Assembly: GCA_008694505.1 (NCBI GenBank)
Contig: VZDJ01007753.1
Location: 28,005,643 to 28,069,642, forward strand
Length of the DNA stretch: 64,000 nt
Origin: Cyanoderma ruficeps
Lineage: Eukaryota; Chordata; Aves; Passeriformes; Timaliidae
Direction: 5' to 3'
This document shows positions 1 to 13,387 of this stretch, in pieces. The notes under the pieces were generated by a model. The model worked only from the letters and a program-made list of their open reading frames with translations. It had not been told where the DNA came from and made no database searches. Position 1 is the first letter of the stretch; every line of letters starts with the position of its first letter. The translations under genes and the position numbers were made by a program.

Positions 1-3000
1 CAGTTCAATTCTCTGAGTCACATGGAATGCTACATGCCCTGAACTATGAGTTAGCATTATACAGAAACAGAGTCTTTTAAAATATTCCCGTACTCCATAC
101 TAATTCCATTTTATCATTTTATTTAAGATGCATTCCATGGAAAATCTATGTAGCTGTCAAATATTTGTAGCTATTTACTTTGCCTTTTTATTTTGATTTG
201 GCAGACTCTTTCGGAGAACTATTTTCTCCTCCATGGTCAAGCATGGATATTCTCAACATCTGGATTACTAAATTTCTTTCAGAATGTGAAGCATGATATA
301 CAGGAAGACTTCAGTTTGGGTAAAGAACATTGGAAAGAGAAGAGGGACTGGTGAAAGTGTCAGGGATGAATGATCAGCCTACCTGACAGTTACTGCTGCC
401 AGGGCAGCCCTATGGCTCAACAAAAACACTGCCTTCCTAACATAGATTTACTTTAGAAGTTTCTCATATAATGCTGTCTAACTTCCAACATTAAAAGAGA
501 AAACAAAGTAATTTATTAGGGAAAAAAAAATTGAAGAGACCTCCACTCTTAATAATTCAAAATTGTTACTGAAACTATTGTGAGTAATGTATAATTAACC
601 TACCATGAAAACAAAAAAACTATGAATACTGAAAAAATTTTACCTATTCTAATAGCTTGTCATAGTCTTACTACATCTTTGTAATTTACAGTTAAAATAA
701 TGAGCAAATGTATATAATGTAAAGCTCAGTTATTTCTTAAATGAAAATGTTTTATCACTGAATGAAGTATTTGATTTGGCATAAAATCTTGATGCACATT
801 TTTACCGATGTAAAAATTTTAGTTCTTCAAATCAATCTAAGTTACATACAAATAAAAAATTGTGGACTATAGTAATAAAAAGGATTGGCATAAAAGCGAC
901 AAAGCTGTTTTCAGATGTAACCAGTAAAAAAAATTGAATTTCTATGAGGTGAACACATGCAGATTAGACAGAGATACAATAGTGCCATTATAAATAAGTA
1001 TGAGATATAGTCTAAGAAATATGCTCAGTGCACATTGTTTGGTTACTTAGGTCAGGACACAAAAAAATTAATGAGAATTTTTTCTCTCACCCACTTCAAA
1101 CTGCAGCTTAGAAACTTTTATTTGAAAAACAAAGCTTTTGACCTAAAACACTGTTGCTCATTTTCACAGGCATGCTTTCTACAAGTAAAATAAAAATGCT
1201 TTACTTTGCATTTTATGCTGTCTGCCAGGTATTTCCTGTGAACATCCCATCTAAAATCTCTTGGTTCTAGTAACTAAAGCCTGTAAAGAAAATCCTGGCA
1301 AAAGTGCAGTTCTAAGCTTCACGAGCAGCCATTTTAAACAGAAAGCTGGTTTTGTTGTGTTGACAATCACATTTTAAACTGATTCTTTCCAGATGAAAAG
1401 ATGCAATTTCAAACAATGTAATAAAAGTGTGAAGTCAGCTGTTCTAGGGACATAAAAATGATTTATCTGTTCTCTGGTCACTGTTTTTTTCCCTTGATAT
1501 AGTGGAATTTTTATTTTAAAGAAGAGGTTATCAAATAATAGCTACCAGAAGCCCAAATCACAGAGAAGTAAATAACCACTTGTCTTTTAAAGAAACACAT
1601 TATGTACCTGCAATTAATTTTGCACCTCAGGATGCCTCTACTATTGTGTTTATGAAATGTTAAATGCAATGGCTAGATTTATGTAACTGATAGCTAATTC
1701 TTATAGCTGACTACTGACAATCATCAGATTTCAGAGCTACTTCTTTTCATAAGAAAGAGTTTTCAGACAGATTTCAGATTTTTTTATCTGCCTGAAACTG
1801 GGCTTGACGGCCTTGCCCCAGCCCAGATTTGACAGACAGCCTGCACAGCCCCCACACTTCCCCCCCTCCCTAGCTCTCCATCATGGTTTGAATCAGTTTC
1901 TCATGTTTTAAATACAGGTTTCAGTTCTGGAGACTTAAATGGCCCTACAGAGATATCATTTCAGAACAAGTAAGATTTTTAGGGACAGATTTCCAAAAAG
2001 CAGCATGATCCAAAATTGTGGCTTAAGCTTAATTTACCATTTAACAGTAATTCCTGAAATCTTTGTTCAGGGGATATGCAGCCCTGGTTGTGATTAAACT
2101 CTGAGGGGACTTGGTTCCAGGCCTCAAAGATTCTCACTAGCTGAAGTTTTCGTACAGCCCTAGGGGAGCCAAGGAAGCCATGGAGCAGGACAACACATAT
2201 GGCACAGCCTGTCTGAGCTCTTCCCGGTTTTCTGACTCTAGGTGGCTCTCAGCTCAGCGGATCCGAGGCACAGAGGTTTCAGGGCTCAGAGGCAGCACCA
2301 TGTGAAGAAGAAGTGGGGAGAACGGCTCCAGGCAGAAATGTCTCCATCAGAGTCCCAGGAGCAAACCTCTGCTTGGAACACCAGGGAATGTCATGGTAAT
2401 TAATCTCTGTGAAACACTGCAGCCTTTCACACTGATCCAGTTACTGAAGCAGGAGAAATTCATGGCCATCCTCCTGGGCTACCAAATTTGGCAGACATAG
2501 TCTTCATTTTCAGAGTGAAACACATTCAGCAAATTTGATGATAAAACTGTTGTTTTTCAACACATGTATGTTCAAAAAAGTACGTTGTTTTCCACCCACT
2601 AGACCTAATAGAAGGTTTATCATAAGCACAATTATCACATCACATTTAAACATGATGTTTGAAACCATCGGGAGCCTAAAGGGGAAAAATGACAAATATC
2701 TTTGAATGTTAAAATGGTAAGAATTAAACAATTTAGTTCCATTGACCTTCTGAGTAGATAGATGACGATGGATTGCAAACAATTCTTGTAGGTATCTTTT
2801 TACTTCTTTAATATGAGCATCTCATGATGCAGTCAATCAGAGTTACTGCTATAAATACTAACGTTATAATGAGTTCTATTTATGTTATAGTATTAGAAAA
2901 CAGAGACGCTTGAGACATCGTATCTTTAGGGTTAAAACTGTATGATTATGAAAGTACTTGAAAAAATACAACAACTGGAACCTTTAAAAAATGCAGATCA

Positions 3001-6000
3001 GACACCCAGTGTGAGTGTACCTCCAGTGGCCTTAGGAAATGATAATAACTAACGCCAGTTAACGTCTGGCCCGTTTACTTCGAAGATGCTTTAAAGATTT
3101 ATATGATTTTATTGTGTTTTGTTCCTATGGGAAATAAATAAGCATGTGTTTCATCTTTAAAGCACATGATTCTCAGAAGTGATTCTCTTTAAAAGAGTGT
3201 TCTTGTTTACTGCGTTGCCATATATACCAGATTAAATTTTGTAAGTAAAATGTGTGTCCATCAGTAATAAAAATGTGGTTAGTCAAATGCTGCCCTTAGT
3301 TACACCACTATAACTTCACTGTATTTCAGACAGCTACACACATAAAGTTTTTCACATTCCAAAGCCATTTTTTAATGTTTTCAAGTGTTAACATATGAAG
3401 ATGGGGGTAGGGAACCTCCAGTCAGGAGCAGAGAATTCTTGCTTGAATAGGATGATGAGAACCTCATGACAGTAACATCAGTAAACACTGTTGACTCTGG
3501 AGTCAGCCTGGTCTGTGGAACTGAGAGCTAGCCTTGCACTCAGTATATCCAGCATCAGGCCTAAACCTGCTGCTACATCCATGTATGCCCTCAGACAACG
3601 ACTTCATAAAATGAGCTGCTGATTAGGTCGTCAGAAAACTTCTGAATTAGAAACCTATATCAAATAATGCAATTTTGTGTCCAATACGTGTCCCTCAGAG
3701 CTTCCATATTAAGGTGATACCATGGGCCAAATAAGCAGTGTGGTATCAGGCTGCTCTGTGAGAACCACCTGTGTGCATGCTCCAGGCCAGACCTACTTGA
3801 CTCTACTTGACTCACTTTACACATCAATATCCCATCTGTACGTTTGAGATAATGGTACTTCCTTCTGCTGTGAAGTGGAGACCCATTGGTTAAACGAGCA
3901 AGCATCACATTTATTTTGTGACTCACTAGTGTTGCAAAAGCATCTAGCCACTTGGAATTGTTGGCACTGGACTAGGAACTGGTATACACAAAAGAAAGCA
4001 TAATGCACATCACCTTCATATAAATATACAAAAGACGTCTCCTTTGTGGCCATATTTGATCTAAAACCTCTGAGTATATTATAAATCAATATGTTAAAGT
4101 AAATTATCAAGGAAATTCTGTCAGTCAATTTTTATGCATTCCTTTAATCTTGAAAGTAGTCTTTATGATTACTTTATTAAAGGTTATATCATCATTTAAA
4201 TTTTATGGCTCAGTACCCATTCAGAGTGAGAATAAAAATGATGGTTTTAAGACACAAGTCCAGATAAAATAGAGACAATGAAATGAAACTGAAAACAGTA
4301 AGGCCAGATATTGCACACAGGTCTCTGTAGACCACGGGGTAAAGTGAGAGTAATCGGCATAAGAACAGTTTTAGGGAAAGAAGATCTATTACTCTGCATA
4401 TATATGTCATGGACTATGGAAAGGAACTCTATCTAATTATCTAGAAGACATTCTGAAATTCTTTGATTGTGGGGCACCTAGTCTATGCTAAGGCACAGTT
4501 TTTCTTTTCACTTCAGATATGCGAGACCAATTTCCCACAGGGTCATGTGGATTCTGTCTTCCAAACTGCACAGGCATGAGGGCACTTGCTGAGGAGTGTT
4601 GGCTTCAAAAAGAAATGTACTGATGAAGCAGTTGATAAATTTAATTATGTACTATGAGATCTTGCAATGTCCCTACATAAATTTTGCAAGCCCATGCTCC
4701 CTGAAAATATACAAATACTAGCTTTTCTAACACTGAGCATTTCTTCTTTAAAGATTTATAAAACAAGAATAAGGGTTCAAAGATCCAGCCCTAAGACATT
4801 AATTTTATTCATGAAAACAGCAGATTTAACACAGGTTTCCAGTTGAAGCCACTACATTGTCCTTTATAATTTCAATTAGATTTATCAATTCAACAATTTT
4901 TTATATAACTTGAGACTTTACATTTTGGATTATATTATTCCACACAGGAATGTGATAATTATTTCTGATACTCTAAATTACAGGTTTTTAGTGAAGTCTG
5001 CAATAAACAGAGTAATATGGCAAGAAAATGCCAATGTAGAATAATGTGATACACAGAATAATTCTACAACATCACAGATGAAAAGAAGAAAAATTATCAA
5101 CATACCATGAACTATGGGGATTCACCAGGACATGTACAGATAGACATTTTGATGGTGTAGGGCTTTTTTAGCATATTCAGGCTCACTTTAGCAAGGCTGG
5201 TACAAGTATTGTGAGTCTGTAAGTGTGAGGTAGGTCAGTAGGACTAGAAGAGATTGATCTATATATAGATTTTTTTCTCTTGAAATACAAGTGCTAGTAG
5301 ACTTTCCTTGGTGCTCAGGTGGAAGTTACTGTTCCTGAAGTGGAGGCAGAAAAGGTACCTGTACTTCAGTTTGCAAGATCACAGTTTCTGAAAATGTCAG
5401 TGTAGGTGAGTCTCTGCTAAGAAATAAGATTTTTGAATGTAGCGAGCAAGCATGGGTCCAAGTTCACTTCTGCTCTTCCTGGTCTGAAGTGCTAACAAGA
5501 AACTAAGGAGTGGGGCAGATAGCTCTGTGTGTGTGGGAAATAGCATCTTAATCTACAACTTCTGCTTCCCTCAGAGCACTGAAAGCAGAGCCTAAAGTCT
5601 GGTCTTTTGATAACACAAGAATTTATGCCTCCAGTAAGTGGAAATTAATGTCTCCTTTATAAATGCACACTGGGAAAAGGGATTTTTGGCACAACTGACA
5701 ATGTCACACTTTCCTGGCTGGAAATATCATTGAAGGCTTCAGGTGGAAGACAGTATTTGTATCTTGTGCAACCCTTATTTGGGAACAGGAATGGTCAGTG
5801 ATGATGTTGGTGAGTGCCAGAGACTGGTGCTTGCCTGCATGGCTGCCAAGTCTGTCAGTCTCCTTCCCTGACCTGCTGGCATTTAACAGCAGCAGAGTGT
5901 CTTCTGAAGCCAGGTGGGAGAGCCTCAGAGCACTGCTGCAGCCTCTCAAGCACTTGTCACCATGACATACCACGCAAGACAAAGGAGAATGCTAGCAAAT

Positions 6001-6848
6001 TCCTTAATTGATGCATGATTGCTGATATCACACAAACCAGGAGCCCTACAGCTTCTGCATGTTTGGTGATGACTCTGTACTCATCCAGCTCCTGCTTACT
6101 CTTGGCTCTTCTCCCACATACTCCACCCATAGCTGACAAGTTTTGTGCAGTTTTATAACCTAATCCCATTAATGTATGAGTCAGGGTGCTGCTTATTAAA
6201 AGAAAAGGTGTGTGTGGTCATACAGACAATTATAGGTACAAGAGAGTGGTAAGATGGTGCTGAGAACAAGACAGGAATAATTATAAAGCTATTGGACTGT
6301 GTAAATGTGGAGGTAATTGCTCTTTCCCAAAGCAAATTAAACATAAATAATCAAATAACTCAGCAGAAGTAATGAAGTCTGAAATTAATGACAATTGTGT
6401 TTTGCACTTTCCCAGGACCATCTAGCTCTAAAAAAGGCTAACGAGCACTTTACACTGTAACTTATTGAAGTGTTGAATTATAAAACTGGAATCCAGGGCA
6501 ACTACTACCCTTCCTATTGCAGGCAAGTTAACAAATGAATGAGAAAGTAACAGGTTTCTTGACTGAGTGCCTCCCAAAAAAACCAACTGTAAGCCAGAAC
6601 ATTTACTGTTAAAATTATGAGCCCATGAAAATCCAAGTTTATAAGAACAAAGTTGTTTACAGACTTGAAATAAAAGCATCCATCATTTTAATGCTGTAAC
6701 TGCAGATTAAGACAATGCAGATGGGCATAATTTTCCATTCTTAATATGAGACACAACACCATGTGTCTTTAATATAGATACAACATATACATGCAGCTAG
6801 AACATTGGTTTGTTCTTATATTTCAAATTCCAACTTAAGTCACCATCC
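1..6848. other. Non-coding AT-rich DNA, no gene recognised
   Basis: I see no convincing exon, RNA gene or transposon in this stretch. Open frames of 60-105 codons occur on both strands, but they lack splice-site context, recognisable domains and consistent codon pattern, so I treat them as chance. The sequence is mostly AT-rich with short homopolymer runs, for example a C-run near 1860. The one compositional change is the GC-richer patch at about 2090-2400, listed separately. It could be intergenic or intronic; nothing in it decides between the two. Confidence 0.6.
2090..2400. other. GC-richer patch of unknown role
   Basis: This segment is visibly richer in G and C than its surroundings and less interrupted by A/T runs. 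It contains several CAG/CTG-rich words and a few CpGs. It has no long open frame on either strand and no promoter elements that I can support. It could be an old decayed repeat, a conserved regulatory element or an exon of a non-coding RNA. None of these can be chosen from the sequence alone. Confidence 0.25.
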
Positions 6849-6873
6849 AAAAAAAAAAAAAANAAAAAAAAAA
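6849..6873 (+). repeat. Poly(A) tract containing an undetermined base
   Basis: A run of A of about 25 bases is interrupted only by an N at 6863, the single ambiguous base in the window. The N most likely marks uncertain homopolymer length or a base conflict in assembly. The sequence before it does not resemble a spliced mRNA or a SINE, so I do not call it a retrocopy tail. Confidence 0.85.
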
Positions 6874-9612
6874 GGCGAGTAAATACAAATGCAGTAAAGA
6901 TCATGATGGTATAAAACTCAGTCATTTAACACAATCTAACATCTTATTTATAGGATCTGCAGAGAATGAAAAGTTTTCTCTATTAATGGTTTAAGTTAAT
7001 CCTGTATCCAAACATTTTCCCCAATAAGCATCAGATTATTTTTATGTTGGCTATAAAGCTGTCACTCCTCAATAAACAGATATGCTCCTGGTGAGTTTAC
7101 CTCACTGTCAAAGATCTGTCAATTCATGCATCATCTCATAAGTGAAACCAGAGAACCTTTACTGCATGGCTCCTAGCAAATCCAGCTAAGCAGAAGTTGC
7201 TTATCTCCTGAGAGGATTCCCACCACTGCAGCTCCTGTGCAATTGCTAGTGACTGGATGCTCCCAAAACAAGTTCACAAAATCCCTGAATTTAGTAGTTC
7301 TGCCTCCCTTTAAAAGAAAGTTATGTGACCTTCAATGCTCTGCTCAACTGAGCCTTCGTTTAGTGAGTCTCAATTAAATTTTATGTTTTGTGGTTCCCAT
7401 TTTCTTGTAAGACAAGAAAAGAGTTCAAGGGATGGATCCTTCTTTGAAGATTTTAATTCCCCATGAAGAAAATTTATTTCCAGCTGAAGAGACATCAAAG
7501 TTTGGGGGAAGGGAGCTTTTGTAGGACTTTTTCCTGGTTTTTTGTTTGTTTTTGTCCTTGTTTGTGTTTGTTTGTTTTGTTAAAAGATTTCTAGTGTTTT
7601 GTGATAAACGAGTTTTCTGATTCTTTGAAATGGACAGTGTTCTGTTAGGGTTAGATAATTATTTCCTCTGTCCTTTTCATTGTAATGAGGACAAAATCAG
7701 AGGGGTGGTTAAAGAATTCCGGCTGTTATTTGTGATGAAGAAGCTTTCCCTGAAATCACCAGATTGCTACAGTGATACTGTAGTAACATAATACTACTGG
7801 TTGATTTTCAGTAAGAGCCATTGCAGCAAATGAAACATTTGCATATGTGTTCATACAAGTAAATACTTCCTAGGCTGATTCTGCATACTTAACCACAATA
7901 TAACAAGGTCAAAAAATTAAGGCACGATGAAGTGTCTCGCCTGAACTGGGCTTTGACATCTTGGCTTACCTTAGTTGCTTGCTGCTACTGAAAAATAGAA
8001 GTACAAATCAGCATAAGCGATATTCCCAAATGTAAACATTTTCAGGGACAGGCCATTAGTAACACTTTTCCCACTGTGTTTCTTTATTTAGTTAGGGTTT
8101 TTTTTTAGTCAATATAACATAAAATCACAGATGCCAAAAGAGAATTCAAAACGCTGGAGAAAGATGGTGAAACTTTTTAGCTTAGTTTAGTTCTTTTCTT
8201 TTTAGTTTATGCCTAAGCTCTTCATAGGTTTAGATATTTACATATTTTCAGAAAATGCCACAAACCATTGGGGTGTTTCATATTGCCAATATGAAAGAAG
8301 CATGGGGCATAAATGAGTTTCTTATACCCTCCTCACACATTCACACACCTGAGTCTGACCATAAACTGATTTAATTTGCTTATGAACATGTATCTAAATG
8401 TGAAGCCCTTTCTTGAGGCTCTCTTGTGCATATTCTTGTGGTCACACACGGAATGGGTTATCAGGATTAAAGGTTTCCACAAACTAAAATAATTCACATT
8501 CCACCCTCACTTCCTTCACAGTTGTCGTAATCACCACGCTCCAGAAAACCAGACAACTTGTGCAGACAAGAATGAAAGACTCACGGAGTCGAACAGGTTT
8601 TACAGGATTAAGTGATTTATTTTCTTATTTTTATCTGAAATTTAACATTATACTTCATCTGAGATTTTTTATCTCATTTTTTTTCCTAGTGTTTATTACT
8701 GATGTCTGTTTAAATGTGAATTTCTGTCTCTGTCTAACTTTCTGAAGAAAAACAGCTATTCATGAAATTTTCTTTTTGTTTAGATCAGTATTGACTACTT
8801 TTGAAACAGGCAAGTAAATATCTGTATTAGCTCTTGCCCAACAAAAATTTTGTGTAATACACTGCTAAATTTTGATTTAAATATACAAAATATACATGAT
8901 CTTCATGTAATCATCTTATTTTTCCTGCTCACAGATTCATGATTTGATACAAACATTAAAAATATTCTGGTTTAGTTCCAGTATTGGGGCACAAGAATTC
9001 CATAGGGAAAAACCAATGAATAACCAATTAACTTGGAAGGTGTATCTTGATTTAGACTCCTTCTCCAGATATGAAAAATACTAGTGAATTGGGATGATAT
9101 ACATACTGTTTTCATACTCACTGACTTAAATGCTGAAACTAGTTTTCTATTTAAAAATTGTTCTACATTTTTGTAAATATTAATACTTCAATAGTTTTTT
9201 TTCGAGAAGCAATAGAAGTTAATATAAACTCAGCCCAGAAAACCTCAGAAGCCACAGATTATAATTTGTGTGGAATCTTTTTAGCATTTAAGCTTTAATG
9301 TCCATTGTAGGACATTAATATCTCAATCAAAATGAATTTACAGATAATAAGGGCAGCTGTGACAACTTCCTTTCAACACCTTAAAGAAACTTCCTTGTAT
9401 GTCCTTATTTTCTCATTTCAAACCCTCCAGTTCTATATGGATGTACTTATAGCTTAGCTAAATCTCACTGCAAGAAACACAAGTGGTCTAGTTATTAATT
9501 CTCACCTCTGTTTTTCCAGTGCAGCTTGTGGATGCAAGAAGTCTATGTCTCACTGCACCTACGCTGCCTCCATACCCAGCCTCTGCGCCACTATATACAA
9601 GAACAGCTCCAT
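6874..9612. other. Non-coding AT-rich DNA
   Basis: No gene or transposon is recognised here. The stretch includes a T/G-rich low-complexity run built from TTTG/TTTTG units (about 7534-7582) and a T-rich polypyrimidine run ending in TAG near 8678-8689. The open frame at 8560-8745 (61 codons) is dominated by Phe and Leu from T-rich DNA and is not protein-like. Confidence 0.55.
7534..7582 (+). repeat. Low-complexity TTTG-rich tract
   Basis: The plus strand has repeated TTTG and TTTTG units with few interruptions. This is simple-sequence DNA produced by slippage. Similar TTTG-rich runs occur near 33300-33360, 37336-37351 and 41076-41106. Confidence 0.75.
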
Positions 9613-9700
9613 TTGGAGGAATATTTAGGTTAGACTCATGATCTATAGGTTGGACCCCATGATCTCAGAGGTCTTTTGCATCAGAATTGTTTCTGTGATA
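9613..9700 (+). mobile_element. CR1 LINE 3'-end fragment
   Basis: The words GGAGGAATATTTAGGTTAGA followed by GGTTGGACCCCATGATCTCA and GAGGTCTTTTGCA match the arrangement I know from the 3' end of avian CR1 retrotransposons. There, a segment ending in a short octamer-like tail follows the phrase about GATCTCAGAGGTCTTTT. The tail here reads approximately AATTGTTTCTGTGATA, a decayed form of the usual terminal repeat. The part between the two blocks looks internally deleted. No reverse-transcriptase or endonuclease coding sequence remains, so the copy is 5'-truncated, as most CR1 copies are, and immobile. Orientation is plus. The exact CR1 subfamily is not assigned. Confidence 0.75.
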
Positions 9701-12700
9701 TATGGATAAAAAAATAAAAAATTGGGTTGCTATTGTATTAAAAAAGTTTATGGAAAGGCTGCCAGCTACTCAAAGCTGGGATTTACTAATTAAAGTTACC
9801 TTGATTAAAGGCTAGCTTCCAAAGAGCTCCCGTGGATAACAGGCTTAACTTTGAGCATATGATTGATCCCATTACATTCACTGGCTTTAACTGGACTGCT
9901 CATAAAATTAAGCCTATATTTAACTGCCTTTCTGGATCAGAACCCAACTCCCCTAGAGGAGCTCAGGCTCAGAGCAGCGGTACCTTATGACGCCAGTACA
10001 ATTCAAGTAACTGATGAACATAACTCTTTTTTCCACATTCTGACAAACTGAAAAGGTGTGGAATTTTGCTTACACAGCTCCTGGAAACGTTGTCTGCCAC
10101 AGGTACATGGGAATGCCATTTCATCAGAGCTTGTAAACAAACTATATGGTCAGTCTGAGCTAGTTTGGAAAAGCAGGACAAGACACAAGAGTGGAGATAC
10201 AGCAATACACTGATGCAGCCATCCTGCTTCTGTGCTGAAGCAGGGTTTGCACCAGTGTATCTACCCAGCTGTGCATTCTTTGACATATTACAATAACCAA
10301 AATTGGCATTATGAGTCTAATTTAGACTAATCAAGACTTTTCAAATTGTGCTCGTTATGTGAGACTACATTTGCCAAATTCTGTCAATTGCAAAAAAAAT
10401 AAGAGTGGAATATAAAGAGGATCTAATGTCTGGAAAATGGGTCATTAAGAAAGGTCGCATAAAATTGACAATTTTAAAAACATATACTCTTACCCTTCTC
10501 GTTGGAAAATAGTCCTAAAACAGTCCCCCAGGCTCTTGTAACTGGTTGGATCAGTTTTCCCTCTTTGAATTTGGAACCTGAAAAAAATACAATTTACATC
10601 ACAGCATGAGAAGTCAGGAATTTTGAGTCACTTTTAACTTTCCAATTATTATATAAAAGGAATTTTAAAGGGTTTTTTTTACGTCTCTGATTCATTATTA
10701 TATACTGTTCCTGATATACTTATTAACACTGTTTTCATAGAAGCTGTTAAACCAAGGAAAAATAGAGCTTTAGCAGTAACTTTTTTTGTAGTTTATGGAA
10801 CTCACAGTATAGCTATCACCTTTGACATTTACACCTCTTTCTAGTTGTTTGAAAAATAAGCTGTTAACCCTGTGCCTGATCCAAAGCCCACTGAAACTAA
10901 TGTAAGTGTTTGAGTTAAACCCTGCTTTCGAAAATCTGAAATGAAATACTATCATGTGTTGCTCTTTTTTATATCTGACACAATTACAACAAAAGTCAAG
11001 CAGAGACATGGCCAGATATTAGAGCACCATTCATTTTTCATAATTCAATAATAAGATGAACAATAAAATCAAGCAATGAATTATTCTGATTGAAAACTTA
11101 TTTTCTCTATTCACATTTTGGCAATAAAATTTCAACATGAAGCTTGTGGCTTTGAAAAGAAAATCAAGATTATGACTTAGGATTGTAAACTTATTATTAT
11201 TATGATTTATGGATAGCAACAGTGAGTTTAACAAACTATATTATTTTACTAAGTATCTCAGTTAGAGGATCCTATTTCTTTCAGTTCCAAAACTGCAGCT
11301 GGCACATTCAAGTAAATAGAATGGAGATATTTAGATTAATTTTAACAACATAACTTCTTTTCAACTGCTAATTATCCAATAGCACTAAAAAATAAAAAGA
11401 ATATTGCTGTTGACAATTCCAGTCTAAAATAGCCCCATATCAGGCAATCACTATAGTGGTTTTATCACTAGGTACAATAATAATTCTCTACAAGGAATAA
11501 TTCACATTACAGTCAAGCACAACACATGCCACAGGTATATTGCTGCTCTGAGAAACATCAATTGTGACTTATCACGATACTGAATCTCATTTATATGGGA
11601 TAACGAACCAAGGTATTTTTAACTCAAGGTTAAACTGCAATTTTCTCCTCTCTCACAGAATTCAGTAGGGTCAAGTCAACATCTGTATTATGGCAAAAGG
11701 CATTCATTGTTTTGAACATCAGTATTTCTGTGCTAACATATCTAAAATTTTGTTCAATTTGAGGAAGAAAAATTCTAGTGATGCAATTCTTTGGGCAATT
11801 ATGAAGGCAAGTCCATACCTTTTTTAAAAACAGTTATAAGGAAACACTGAGTCCCTCCATAGTCCTAATAAAAGTAGTTCAGGCACATCTGGGATCTCTA
11901 TCTGGGGTAACCTCCTTTATTAGCACGAGAACTTGCTGCCAAGTTGGCAGCAAGAAGAATGCTATTCAATAGGCTTACACTCAAATAAGAGTTGGTGTAT
12001 AACATTTTGTCTGAAAAGATCCCTTGGGAAGGCTAATAGTTGAAAAAAATGCCTCAATGCCATCACACAAAGTCCAACAGCAATATCAGCTACAGAAGCT
12101 TTTACACTGTGGCAGTCAAACAATCCAAATTAGAACCTAGTTTCTATGCACATTTTGATATATTTAAGACTTGATTGTTTACACATCTCAGCTCAAAGTC
12201 AAAAATGTCTTTCTTTTTCTTAAAGAAAACTTGCAAAACCTCACCAATAACGTCTTTTTCCAAGTATTCAAAAATAAAGTTTTCTTAACCCAAACTCTTT
12301 TCTTTGAGTTTCAAGATTTGGCCTCCTTGTAAACTCAAAAAAGTATCACTGTTTCTAAAACATCCTTTGAATAAGGCACTTTGCTCCCTTTCACCCTGCA
12401 AATGCTCAGCAATGTCCTATTTGCACGTGTGTAAGTCTCCCCATTAAATCGTGCATGCCAAAGTGTTTGTTGAACGGGGCTTTAATTCCAGAGTTACAGT
12501 GGATCTCAACAACTTAGTGAACATATTTATATAATTCTGTTTTAAAGCTTACACACTGGCAGCTTCTCGACTAAATTCAAATGATTTAATAAAAATAAGT
12601 CTTTGATAGCAATAATGAAAGTAATGTCATAAGAAATGAAATAATCCTGTAGGTAATTTATGTTTTATCGGATGAAGGATAACTTCTTGCATAAGAAGTT

Positions 12701-13387
12701 AAGTCAAAGAACCTTTACATTTATTTCAGATATTTGTTTTAATATAGATAAGATTTTAGTATTAAATGAGTCCATTTGTAACACTGAGTCACACAAATAA
12801 CGTATTCCTTCCTTTAGGGTTTTTGGATCCATTCCTTCCCTAGTAAATCTATTTTATAGCTTTAACAGCAATTCTAAAATACATGCCAATTATGTGCTTC
12901 AACCTAGATCTGCGAATTGGGTTCTTTGATTCAGAATTGCTTGCCTCAATAAAATCACGTGTAACATTTTAATGAACTAGCTAATTGATCACCAGCACTT
13001 GTTATAAGAAGCTCAGGGAAGAGCTGAAAAAAAATGTGTTTGTTTTCCTGGAGACAGAAGTGGCAGCCTCTATTAGTAGTCTTAATAACACAGAAGAGCT
13101 ACAGAATTCCCTTGAAAAACCCCTCAACCTGGCCTGTTTTTAATGATTGTTTAGAGGAATGAACACAACTGGGGGATATGTAATGGCTTTCTCTGCTTCA
13201 AATCCGTTCCTTTCTAAAAGCACTATAAAACCACTGAATTTCATGCATTTTTGAAAGTTGGATGGTTGCCTTGTATCCTTTCAGCTTTTGCTAGACCAAA
13301 AAAGATAAATTCCCCTCTAAATACCATTGGAGCACTAACTTCTGATCTAATAATTTTGAAGTGTGATGGCAAGCAGCCCTCAGTGAC
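9701..13387. other. Non-coding DNA, possibly with conserved elements
   Basis: No exon is supported. The 105-codon minus-strand frame at 9969-10286 has no recognisable domain and no splice context that I can defend. About 12930-13150 is less repetitive and contains homeodomain-type core words (TAAT/ATTA, for example CTAATTGATC) and an E-box-like CACGTG at 12956-12961. This resembles vertebrate conserved non-coding DNA, but conservation cannot be judged from one sequence. Confidence 0.45.
12680..12701. repeat. Perfect inverted repeat, 9-bp arms
   Basis: TAACTTCTT (12680-12688) and AAGAAGTTA (12693-12701) are exact reverse complements separated by GCAT. It could form a small hairpin, but it has no T-run and no flanking gene, so a terminator role is not suggested. 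Palindromes of this size also arise by chance in a window of this length. Confidence 0.8.

Noticed and set aside
9500..9636. Polypyrimidine-CAG at about 9509-9520 leading into a frame of about 37 codons
   Set aside because: The frame runs straight into the CR1 3' fragment and stops there, so it is better explained as repeat-flanking chance.
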